Shown: positions 12,401 to 22,700 of the stretch, one piece after another
Layout: the number at the start of each line of letters is the position of its first letter
Position numbering within the stretch: position 1 is the stretch's first letter
From: Siphonodentalium dalli
Taxonomy: Eukaryota > Mollusca > Scaphopoda > Gadilida > Siphonodentaliidae
Direction of reading: 5' to 3'
Length of the DNA stretch: 64,000 bases
Assembly: GCA_032622095.1 (NCBI GenBank)
Contig: CP136062.1
Span: 231,276,578-231,340,577, forward strand
Position numbers and translations under genes: made by a program
The notes under the pieces: generated by a model
Seen by the model: the letters and a program-made list of their open reading frames with translations, nothing else
What the model was told of the DNA's origin: nothing
Database searches by the model: none

Positions 12401-12500
12401 TTTCGGCCATTTGCCCAATTGTTTTATTGCATTCTATGGACAATACAGCCCATTTTCTGACAATTTTGTCACGAAATATAATTTGGTATGTCAACAACAT
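9429..12500 (-). CDS. DDE-like transposase, unassigned superfamily, main part
   Basis: 1023 codons without introns. The likely real start is the Met at about residue 31 (MAEKIFIDEDES), since the first 30 residues look unrelated. An acidic N-terminus is followed by a long alpha-rich region. The catalytic-looking core is VCVDDKHCCKVGEPG (Asp about 631/632), LFYSDGGPDHRVTY (Asp about 743) and SWRNPPERIMSILNLAL (Glu about 787), which together fit a DDE triad of an RNase H-fold transposase. Cysteine clusters follow at about 924-935 (KKCGDSSCDICKAC) and 1007-1010 (CTEC). I recall similar uncharacterised proteins in corals and molluscs. The frame stops inside the last zinc-binding region; the rest continues in another frame at 9080-9472. 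Confidence 0.8.
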   Translation of the reverse strand: MLLTYQIIFRDKIVRKWAVLSIECNKTIGQMAEKIFIDEDESAESIPTNINPYICENDIDTDASDGDSSQNDHEEVRKKKPYVHMSISDRKNSDFISISKNINVQEAVDNFGKWVKIEIKMKEEENETRVESSSASIPSQTNAFNILMTSQKRLCWPEKHPDSSTTTKKNNVMFNNFVDWLRDLQLGFMPTHVNTVGKIFCQTVTSAIWYADPVRDKFESRSCPMPPAFECFFGYNDPKAAKHKIPKIEADVLMQHATELDRLLEQPWLRGQLWSLVRSSISVLSDSFHKYICYLESQREKTSFNVSLEQPIRNMDTSECLSLCDQKKVVKPTFVARYKILVDTMNLAAPYSPVTIDDFTPDVIRERRYYLDNIKNAMPFKCYMYSYSYGNNMGSYNFIWRVSAFDDEQNTINQNNKICTKLRSEMPQFHTRQMRRNFISKCGKMCSTKVSSLRRIYKDLTHDASSAESLEQEIRDERVKQAFSMEDPDIVTDMRFHNTGRPPKYDVFFDKCKEYLQNVVEDTCHERRHGDNLTYLASAISVPHLLKEVKAICPEGTAIPSEQWLRLQFAPKNPTTEASLQFTGRLNVKFMVQSRLYRKQHEDDHYAAAIFRYLREMAVKHRDISTLVCVDDKHCCKVGEPGVPVAAVDRGRQVIVANDTTFSAADHDFTKSSVVPSVALIVDVPSDIANSFYRGDVHVSVKDHVFEPSNPFRHMAELNKILDSHKQKSNSEKIQPVLLFYSDGGPDHRVTYTTVQASLIALFRLLDLDMLIAARTAPNASWRNPPERIMSILNLALNTVGLMRKKMSEEFETLLKSCNSMADIRAKAEKHPIVREEFLQSVLPVKCLLSKLFSKLSLKDNQFQTFDPAQPKDIQALYDQLKTIDDSIDGSESTGAQFKSKAGLHKFIEHCCTLKHYTFTIKKCGDSSCDICKACRLPTETFSELHALPDPVPEPDEEHYKSFNELYGKETSEMYRPSLVTKTKLSHCIPFTPSAQTANNVKRVLKCTECDKSRLLYGESQCQ

Positions 12501-12904
12501 CGTGATCGTGTTTTTTCAAATCACGGAATTTGCCGGTGAAGAAACGGCACGACTCGTTTGTTTGTGAACTTATAAATAACTGTAAATAATGCAACCTGCT
12601 TTAATGAATGACATTAGTTCGCTTTATTTAATCATGTTTTTGCGTAAATACCGAGGCCTATCATCTCCCCAGCAGCGCACTGCCATAACTCGCCGTAGTT
12701 CGTTTCGAAGTGGTATTCCTGTCGTAATTATTACATTACCACGTGCTAAAAGCGTAAACCGGAAATAGCGAATTCCGGCACTTCCGCAAACGGAGAACTC
12801 GCCACTTGAACGCGAATCGGCTGCGATTTGAATTATTTGATCGTTGGTTGTTTGGATTTCAAATAAAAAGAGTTAGGCGGCCCCTATTTTATGAGAGCGG
12901 CGGG

Positions 12905-12937
12905 GCCTGAGAATCAATTCATTAATTTTTTTTGGCC
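12905..12937 (-). repeat. Right TIR of the 4.27-kb transposon
   Basis: 33 bp, a perfect inverted match to the left TIR and followed by TTA. The ~370 bp between this end and the coding region would hold the transposase promoter; no clear motif was recognised. Confidence 0.93.
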
Positions 12938-13180
12938 TTACCCTGCAGGGAGCCCCACACATATATAGCAGCATATAGAAGAGTGTCGTCTGCTCATGTT
13001 TGTCTGGGGCTCTGTATGGGTGAAATTATAAAATTGTTAAAGAATACAAGAACAAATAATTAAAATTGTAAAAAATTGTTAGGCCAATGCATTCTCTTAT
13101 ATATGCGAGGCGACCTATGGTCGACTCGCATATATAAGAGTATGCATTGGCACAGGGTATATGGGTTGATACAAAAATCG
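12938..13180. mobile_element. Hairpin MITE fragments right of the 4.27-kb transposon
   Basis: TTACCCTGCAGGGAGCCCC and TCTGGGGCTCTGTATGGG form an inverted pair. They are followed by a CCAATGCATTCTCTTATATA hairpin and a tail resembling an inverted P2 end (ACAAAAATCGGACATGGCAC). Boundaries are approximate. Confidence 0.55.
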
Positions 13181-13466
13181 GACATGGCACTGTCATGTTT
13201 AGACGAGTCCATTGAGTACATTGCATTGGTCTGAATATTGCGTTGACATGATCTGTTTTCTGCCTTAAGCCAATCACACGGGTGTGTACATTGCGTTATA
13301 ATGCAGAGTTACCAATTAATAATTGCCATTCAATATCAGTTAAATAGTGGAATAAATGCAAATCAACCTATCTGTTATAAATTAAGGTGCCTGAGAACAC
13401 GGCATTTGTATTTATTTGGCTATAACATGAAAAATTAGACCTCCTCTTGTTTCTATTATTTCTCAC

Positions 13467-13709
13467 CTTGACCTCTTCGGCATCGACTGAGTCGGCCTCG
13501 ACCATCACGAATCTGCCATTAGCCGCCCATTCTCTCTGTGCCTGGTATACATTCTCGTCGTCCCCTACCAGACGCCTGTCAAATCGATCACAACTCTTCC
13601 GACGGTTACTGCTCGATTGCGTATCCGTTGGTAATGAGGCTTCGAGCTCTTCTATCAGCACAAACTTCCGTGGATCATCTCCGTCTTTCCTCCTTGCTTT
13701 CATTATTGC
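13467..13709 (-). CDS. PLCE1: PLCE1 exon e22 (RA2 domain, second half)
   Basis: 81 codons, phase 0 at both ends: [20 protein letters not shown], then [20 protein letters not shown] and [17 protein letters not shown]. 'VLIEEL' and '[16 protein letters not shown]' match the end of RA2. A strong donor, AAG|GTGAGA, follows. If it were not used, translation would read on to a stop at 13368. I prefer splicing, because family members carry a short basic tail after RA2. Confidence 0.9.
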
Positions 13710-16700
13710 CTAAGATTTATTAAAAAAACAGTAAGTTCACACTTTCTATACTAAATGGATTTTCTCCCAGTCAGTTAACAAGTGTATATCGGAATGGTCT
13801 ATTATTGAATTGCAGTGATGTACAGGTAATACAAGCAGACGACAGATAAATAAAAGTACAGAAGGAGTCATATCTATGCGGGATAGCGTCACTAAATTCA
13901 CCCTCTGGGGACCTCATTCTGCAAATGACAGGCACACTAAATTCACCCTCTGGGGACCTCATTCTGCAAATGACACTAAACTCAGCCCTTGGATCATAGA
14001 TAGTGTTGAAATGACTCTGGGATTCTGGAGTCGACTGGTCCAACCCCAAAAGTAGAGTCGAAGTCGACTAGTCGGTACATGTGGCCGAGAATTACAGTAA
14101 TGCCCTAAATAATCGACCCCTTAACCACAGCAGAATTATGGGTAACTTTTCAGGATTTAGTCGGAAATATGGCTTGTTGCCATTCATCGGAAAGCTCTAA
14201 TCCTGAAAAAGTTACCAATAATTCTGCTGTGGTTAAGGGGTCAATTACTCAGGGCATTACTGTATATAGTTTTACCCATATCCTTATCTCCTCCTCTCCT
14301 TGTGGCAATTCTCGCCAATTACTAGCGCTGTTTAAAGGACAATAATTCAGTGGAAAAACATCGGTTTAGTCATCAAATCACGTGATAAAACTCTTCATAC
14401 ATGTAATTGATTCAATTGACGAAAGAACTCATGTAATATTTATGTTCACAGATGTTGAAACCAAGAGACTAACACAACAAGCGTAAACAAAATCATAAAA
14501 CATCAGATTAATAACGCGATTTCGTGCATGCTATTAAAATGGAAGTATTTATTAATAATGTAGTTTAAATAATGCGATTTCGTGCATGCTATTAAAACGG
14601 TAGTATTTATTAATAATGTAGTTTAAATAATGCGATTTCGTGCATGTTATTAAACTGGAAGTATTTATTAATGACATAGTTATGATAAACCGATGTCCTT
14701 CAATCACTCATATTGATAAAGAGGTTTCATTGAAATTGTGAGTACCAAATCTTTTATCAAGATTTCTAATGTTGTATATGACAAACCCCCCTGCTACATT
14801 CTCAACATGATAACTATGTTGCATTTTTAACACTGTCATGTCCGCGGCAGGTGTTTGATTGATCAATGTGCCATTTACAATATATTTACATTTATATTAT
14901 TATGTTTTGACTCTTATTATGGGAAGTATATACCATGTTCCGACTAATCAATGCCAAACTACAGAGTCGACATTGGCGTTGACGTTGCTTAGTCGACTAA
15001 CCATTTCAACACTATCATAGATCTGTGGCCATGCACTCTTAAGATTAGCTCCTATTCTGTTATACCACATCGACCAAGTCTTCTCAGTCCACAACAGCTT
15101 GGGATATCGGTTAGGATGATGCTTTTTTGGACCGAATCCAGCCCCGTTGCTCCTCTATAATGGACTTTCATTCAAAAGATGTACCATGTGTACCACAGGC
15201 ATTTGTGTAAAACCCTGAATGACATGTCAGCGATTAATCAGGCTTCAAAACGATATATCATTTACTGTGATAGAAAAAGGTATAGTCATGATACGATCGT
15301 TTAATGTATTGTGCATTTTCTGCGACAAATCAAAATTCTCTGGACAACAAGGCTTTATTTACTTATAAATCTCGTTGCTTTGACAACTAACAGACCTCTG
15401 ATATATACATGTTTGATATCATCATGATTGGGAAAGACTGCCCTCTATTTTCATATATGCAAAACTTCCATACAACCTAATCCGAAGACATACAAGCAAG
15501 GTAACTCCAGCCCACGATTGTGGGTGTAAAGTCTGTTGTAGAAGAGTAACAGGTTGGGACTCAGTCCAAAACAGCATCAACCCAACCGATATCCCAAGTT
15601 GTTGTTGGTCTAATTAAATGCCTGTTATAGCACATCAACTTACTTGTAACCATATGCAGCTATTCATTATTCAAATGTTTTTTTTTGATTGATAACTTTT
15701 GGGTCATAGATCATAAATCTTTTGGGTCATAGATCATAAATCTTTTGGGTCATAGATCATAAATCTGTGGCCATGCACTCTTAACCATTTTATGACTGGA
15801 GCTTCCTGAAAGTTTGCGAAAACCATGTGCCAATGCATGCTCTTATATATGTGAGTCTCCCTGTGGTTCAGCGCAGCTCCTGCCATCAAAGGGTTAAGAT
15901 TAGCCCTAAATCTGTCACATCGACTTACAGTAATGTCCTAAATAATAGACCCCTAAACCTCAGCAGAATTATGGGAAATTATTCAGGATTTAGTCGGAAA
16001 TATGGCTTGACGCCATTCATCAGAAAGCTCTCACCAAGAGCTTTCCAATGAATGGCAACAAGCCATATTTCTGACTAAATCCTGAAAGATTTCCCATAAT
16101 TCTGCTGCGGTTTAGGGGTCGATTATTTAGGACATTAATACTGTTCTTGTAGCCAGGTATTCATGATTTTATCTTGTTTTTGATAATTTTAAAATCTGTC
16201 ATTCATACCGCATCGACTTACTTGAGTTATGATATCCTGAGCCGTACTGGACATTGGAGCCTTGAATATCGTATATGGCTGATCTGGCGACACATTGTAA
16301 ACACAAACCAGGAACATGTTTGTCTCAGAGTCCCACTCACTATCATCCTCCGAATCCAACCGTTTCTACAAAAATAAAAAATAAATTGTGATTGTAGTTT
16401 TACGAATTATTCCCTATATGCCTTATATTTAAAGGGATACTGTACCGACATGTAAATCCAGCCACTTATGGGCCACCTCCTGACATACTCAACATAACAT
16501 AAATTATCCCATAAAAGAATTAATACAAGAATGAGAGATAAATACACACAAGTACACACAAAAACACAAATAACAACTGGATCATTATAACAAAAATAAG
16601 TAAAAGGCTTAAAGGAACCGGCATATCTACACTTATTTTCATTAATATTGACAAAATGAAATCGACACAGTCCATCTCCCGAAAAAACAATAAGAAAGAG

Positions 16701-19700
16701 GTGTCAAATAGCGTAATACATGTCGCGGTAACATCAAAGACTGCCGGACTGTTGAGTGCGGATATATTCTTGTGCACGGGATTCCATGGATGAAACTACT
16801 CATGCTCGAAGACCCTGTGCTGCGTCGGGGATATTTTTATGCATGGGATTTTCGTGGATGAAACTACTCAATGTTGATCATTTATCTTATTGCTGTATTA
16901 TCATTTGTTTTGAGTTCGATGATGTACCGGTAAGTGAAGTTCCTGAAAAATACATGTGATTCTCTACGTGTGTTGATTATTATGCGTATATTACCATGCA
17001 TACTTAACAAAATCCCGAAGTCATTTATTTCACAATAATACGGAACCTGTCCCAAATCAGTCTTTATACCGGGAATTCATAGTGAGAACACCATTCATTT
17101 GAGCCATATTACATGCATGGAGGATAAACACGAACACATACCCCTCCTCCCAATATGAAGATAAAGTCAAAGTACGGTCAATAATAGTTTCGTTGTCCCG
17201 CATGGGTCCCCAAGCACAATAATCAACGACGCACATGTTCACATTTCCCGCCAAAAACTCAATTACATTTTATAACACGTTGGCTAAAACTCTGTTCTAT
17301 AGCTGCGGTCATCAGTTGTTGGACTAATACAGACTATTGAACAAGCTACGCGTTCCATGTGAAAGATTTCTCTACCATTCGTATTTCGCCGCTATAAATA
17401 TCTCCTGCAGACAAACACTGCAGTATGACGTCATCGCGCACAAATAGTTTTACGATTGACAGATTATATAATCCTGTCAGTTTCATTTTCACTGACGCTA
17501 CTTGAAATTCTAAGAAATACTTTATTCAATTCTCCTTGCTAGGTGTTAATGGTCAATGCGTAGATTCTTTTTAGTGTTTAGATTCATTCTACCTGTTGGA
17601 ATCTTATTGTAAGTTATAAATTTGTAAACACTGTATTAAACTCGTAGCTCGTTCATTTATATAGTCTTCAATCAGACGGCAGTCTTACGTACGTAATTAA
17701 ATGACTAACTATTGGATACCATCAACAGAATTAATGCACCGATGGAAATGATAGACTTGCATAATATACGTATAGCTTTGGATTGCTTTGTGGGACACTC
17801 AGGTGCAAGGAAACAGCTTATTTTCAGTGTCAAATAATTTTCGGTCGTCCCGTCGCGTTATGTGTTTCTCCAATACGGACTCATTAATTCCCCCCTGGCG
17901 GAAACCCTGACTAATAGTATAGCATAATGCTATGAATGCGATATTATTCACAAAAGACGTTTGTGTCAGATAAAATGCAAATCGAGTGTTGTTTAGTTTC
18001 TTGCAAAAAGTGCAGTGAATTGTTTATAAGCAGTCACAATATTGTGTCATTTCCTTATTTAGATTTGTGTGCATTAATATATGTCAGTTGTAAAACCCCT
18101 AATTTGGTGCGTCTACAACTTACAATACAATCACACTAAATTTCTTATTTGTATGTATTACCGGTATATAGGTTAGGAGATATTACTTACTAACTGGAAT
18201 TAAAAATATGCATCTCTTTGCAAGAACAATTATATCATGTACACGTTTTCTGTCTGATCACTTCCCAATCATGAAGTAATGTACATTAGCTGGATTTTGA
18301 ACTGACAGAGGGTAGAATGTGTCGATTAAAATAAAATTTGAATGCGATTGTTGATGGAGCCAATAAATTTATCTTGGCTTTCCACAGCGCAACGGAACAT
18401 TTTCATTGGATGATCCGGTAGTTCTGAGTGTTTGTCTTTTAGCAAATGGTTCTGTTATGTTTTTGATGTTTGTTTACATAGCAAAGCTTACAATGTATGC
18501 AATATTTATGAATGGTATAACAACATCATCTGCAAAGGCCGCCGTATCTTTAAGACATTTACTCATTTTCGTTATAATTACAAATGTACCATGTTATTTT
18601 ACATCGTTCATAGAGTACATTAGTAATTGTTGCATTCATCCCGGACTCAAATTCATTCATTTGTTGCATATTTTCTGTTCAGTAGAGTATGAGATGGTAT
18701 AAAGATGCACAATCCGATCAGACGCTCCTAAATTACTATTTCTTTGGCTTCGGGGTAAGAAATATTTTTTTCGAGTCGAGGAACCCACCCATCAAAGCTC
18801 AGGGTTATCAGATATCAATTTTTGAAATATTTTATTTTTCACTACTTGGAATATTTGGCAAATTTTGCTGAATGACGACCGATATACTCTTAATACAAAA
18901 TTACTTTGAACAATATGTTGATATTTATCACTTTTTGGGCAAATGTATACTATAGTTGACAGTGGTTAGCATTACTTTTTGTCAATTAATCGATTCTGAT
19001 AACTGAAGTGGCATTTCAAGAAATGTTGTTGTTGTTGGAATCTGGCAACCATCAAATGAGATTGTGTACCTTTATGCTGCATTTAGGTACCGTCTCCCTT
19101 TAATGCGCATATATATATATGAAGATCTATTTTCATTTTAGCAGTTAGTTTATCAAAATGAGACACATCCTAAAACTGTCCTGGGTGACAAATTTTGGAC
19201 TTTGTACAGATTGAATACACTATGAAGTAGGGCCCTGCGAATTGGCAATGTAGAATTGAATCAGCCAAATGATTCCGATTCGCATCAAATAGAATAATTG
19301 CATCAGGCATAATAAAATAATAAAAACGTGAGTAACTTTGAAATTGATGCCAGTTGAGTATGACTTACTTTATGTTCAGATGACCAGAGTATCTTAGAAG
19401 TTGATGCCAGTTGAGTTTGACTATAATATGTTCAGATGACGAGAGTAGCTTAGAAGTTGATGCCAGTTGAGTTTGACTATAATATGTTCAGATGACGAGA
19501 GTAGCTTAGAAGTTGATGCCAGTTGAGTTTGACTATAATATGTTCAGATGACCAGAGTAGCTTAGAAGTTGAAGCCAGTTGAGTTTGACTTACTTTATGT
19601 TCAGATGACAGCATCATTGTTATCCACGCTCGGCTGCTAGGGTCCTAAAAAGATAAAATTATAAAATTATAATTGGTACGAAATAATTGCAGTACGATTA

Positions 19701-22700
19701 TACAACTTGCACCGAACTAAGATCAAACCCGTTTACAGATTCAAATTTAAACAAACAAGACAGTGAATATATTTATTTGTTAATACTTGCTTGTCAATAA
19801 TTTACTTCACATTAGGGGTGATCCAACTCAAGTTTGCATGCTTTTCTGTGACTGTTGTCACAGTGTTGTGAGCCGATATTGCAATAAACATTGAATTTAT
19901 TACCCAGGAGAAATTCCATAATTATAAGTGATACAAAGCAAAAATTTTGATTATGCACCTTCAACTGCAGTGAAGTACATTATTAAGGCACAGGTAATAA
20001 CAAAGAAATATATTCCCCGCATTATTTTTTTGACCTTATAAGGTTCCCTGTAAAAACTTCAATAAGTTCCCAGATTTTTTAGTGGTGGAATATGATCTCT
20101 GCAGGCATTAGCCAGAGTAGAGATTTATGTCATGATCTACTTATTTTGTCCATGTGTTTTTAAAACTGAGCCCCAATTAGACTTCTGTCTGGCATGCAAA
20201 GTAGAGATTCATGGCACGATCTACACAATAAGTGAGTCAAACACAGTTTTTTTTATGTGAAAATGTTTTGTTGCTTGATTACGTACATCACTGAGTTTAC
20301 GGAGTACGAGTTTGCCAGGTCCACTCCATCGATTCTGCACCTGTAGAACCTTATCAGACATATCGAGGACACGCTGGGTGTTACTTACATCACTGAGTTT
20401 ACGGAGTACGAGTTTGCCGGGTCCACTCCATCGATTCTGCACCTGTAGAACCTTATCAGACATATCGAGGACACGTACGCTGGGTGTTACTTACATCACT
20501 GAGTTTACGGAATACGATAGTGCCGGGTCCACTCCATCGATTCTGCACCTGTAGAACCTTATCAGACATATCGAGGACACGCTGGGTGTTAATTACATCA
20601 CTGAATTTACGGAGCTTGAGTTTGCCAGGTCCACTCCATCATTACTTATATCACTGAGTTTACGGAGTACGAGTTTGCCGGATCCACTCCATCATTACTT
20701 ACATCACTGAGTTTACGGAGTACGAGTTTGACGGTTCCACCCATCATTACTTACATCACTGAGTTTACGGAGTACAAGTTTGCCTGGTCCACTCCATCGA
20801 TTCTGCACCTGTAGAACCTTATCAGACATATCGAGGACACGCTGGGTTACTTACATCACTGAGTTTACGGAGTACGAGTTTGCCAGGTCCACTCCATCGA
20901 TTCTGCACCTGTAGAACCTTATCAGACATATCGAGGACACGCTGGGTGTTACTTACATCACTGAGTTTACGGAGTACGAGTTTGCCAGGTCCACTCCATC
21001 GATTCTGCACCTGTAGAACCTTATCAGACATATCGAGGACACGCTGGGTTACTTACATCACTGAGTTTACGGAGTACGAGTTTGCCGGGTCCACTCCATC
21101 GATTCTGCACCTGTAGAACCTTATCAGACATATCGAGGACACGCTGCGTGTTGGTTTTCTCTGATTCCGTCTTCTCCCAGTGACCTTGTAACTCCTCGAC
21201 GATGACGTAGTCCCCGATCCTCTCATCAAGTCTCCCCGTCTTCAGCAGAGCCTGTCGAAGTAAAATAATATAATCATTAACTCCTCTACGATGACGTAGT
21301 CCCCGATCCTCTCATCAAGTCTCCCCGTCTTCAGCAGAGCCTGTCGAAGTAAAATAATATAATCAGTAACTCCTCGACGATGACGTAGTCCCCGATCCTC
21401 TCATCAAGTCTCCCTGTCTTCAGCAGAGCCTGTCGAAAGTAAAATAATATAATCATTAACTCCTCGATGATGACGTAGTCCCCGATCCTCTCATCAAGTC
21501 TCCCTGACTTCAGCAGAGCCTGTCGAAGTAAAATAATATAATCATTAACTCCTCGACGATGACGTAGTCCCCGATCCTCTCATCAAGTCTCCCCGTCTTC
21601 AGCAGAGCCTGTCGAAGTAAAATAATATAATCAGTAACTCCTCGACGATGACGTAGTCCCCGATCCTCTCATCAAGTCTCCCTGTCTTCAGCAGAGCCTG
21701 TCGAAAGTAAAATAATATAATCATTAACTCCTCGATGATGACGTAGTCCCCGATCCTCTCATCAAGTCTCCCTGACTTCAGCAGAGCCTGTCGAAAGTAA
21801 AATAATATAATCATTAACTCCTCGATGATGACGTAGTCCCCGATCCTCTCATCAAGTCTCCCTGACTTCAGCAGAGCCTGTCGAAAGTAAAATAATATAA
21901 TCATTAACTCCTCGATGATGACGTAGTCCCCGATCCTCTCATCAAGTCTCCCTGACTTCAGCAGAGCCTGTCGAAGTAAAATTAATAGCAGAGCCTGTCG
22001 AAGTAAAATTAACAGAGCCTGTCGAAGTAAAATTAACAGAGCCTGTCGAAGTAAAATTAACAGAGCCTGTCGAAGTAAAATTAATAGCAGAGCCTGTCGA
22101 AGTAAAATTACTTAGTGGATTGCTGTCGAGACAACATAACACTATCATCTAACTAATAATATAATTATTTATTGCACTCCATCGCGATTTCCATTGAAAA
22201 CAGTGTTAATTAATATAGAATATGTAGCTAGTGCCATCGCTTAAACTGTTTAAGTTCGTGAGAGGGATTTGAGCATCTATTGGACGAGGCTCTGCCGAGT
22301 CCATTGGATGCCAAATCCCCCGAACGGACATAAACAGTTTAAGTGACATTATTATCAACATATTTAATTATCCACCACACATAACTTGCTTTTTGTGGGG
22401 AATATCTGTCATTTTCCTAAGTTTTACATTTGCTGCTTCGATGATGCCCTCACAATGATGAGGTCAAGCAAACTTATTAGTATTCCTGACGTGGGGAAAA
22501 CTGGAGTGCAGCTTAGCGTGAAATAGTTTGTTGGTTTTGTTCATAGTTAATATCTTCTAGAGCGAAAACATCTGCTAATGAATTTCTGTATCAATTGCGG
22601 TGAATTATGGATGATAAAACGTTTCAAAATCACTATTATGGATGAAGATGGATAACCACTTGAATTTAGAGTTATCCATCTTCATCCGCAATTTGTCCAT

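Larger units (their letters stand above)
8667..12937 (-). mobile_element. Complete 4.27-kb DNA transposon with perfect 33-bp TIRs
   Basis: The ends are a perfect 33/33 inverted repeat starting GGCCAAAAAAAATTAATGAA (8667-8699 and 12905-12937). Both sides are flanked by TTA (8664-8666 and 12938-12940), a 3-bp target duplication. Inside is one long minus-strand gene with DDE-like motifs. TIR identity of 100% suggests recent movement. A 3-bp TWA-type target and GGC-type ends recall PIF/Harbinger, but the protein is far longer than those transposases. Academ-like or CMC-like elements are alternatives. I cannot assign a superfamily. It sits in the probable last intron of the PLC gene, within hairpin MITE sequence. 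Confidence 0.9.
14001..15014. mobile_element. hAT-like non-autonomous element, 1.0 kb
   Basis: TIRs TAGTGTTGAAATG and inverse CATTTCAACACTA, with sub-terminal AGTCGACT motifs. TCATAGAT occurs at both edges as an 8-bp duplication (offset by one base on one side). It contains a T1 MITE and three copies of a 61-bp repeat. Confidence 0.7.

Noticed and set aside
9919-12539. Plus-strand open frames opposite the transposase
   Set aside because: Shadows of the long minus-strand coding frame; none has family-like motifs.
18406-18702. Hydrophobic 98-codon plus-strand frame that could be a membrane protein
   Set aside because: It lies in an intron antisense to the gene, overlaps family R-like sequence at its end, has another frame open alongside and matches nothing I know.
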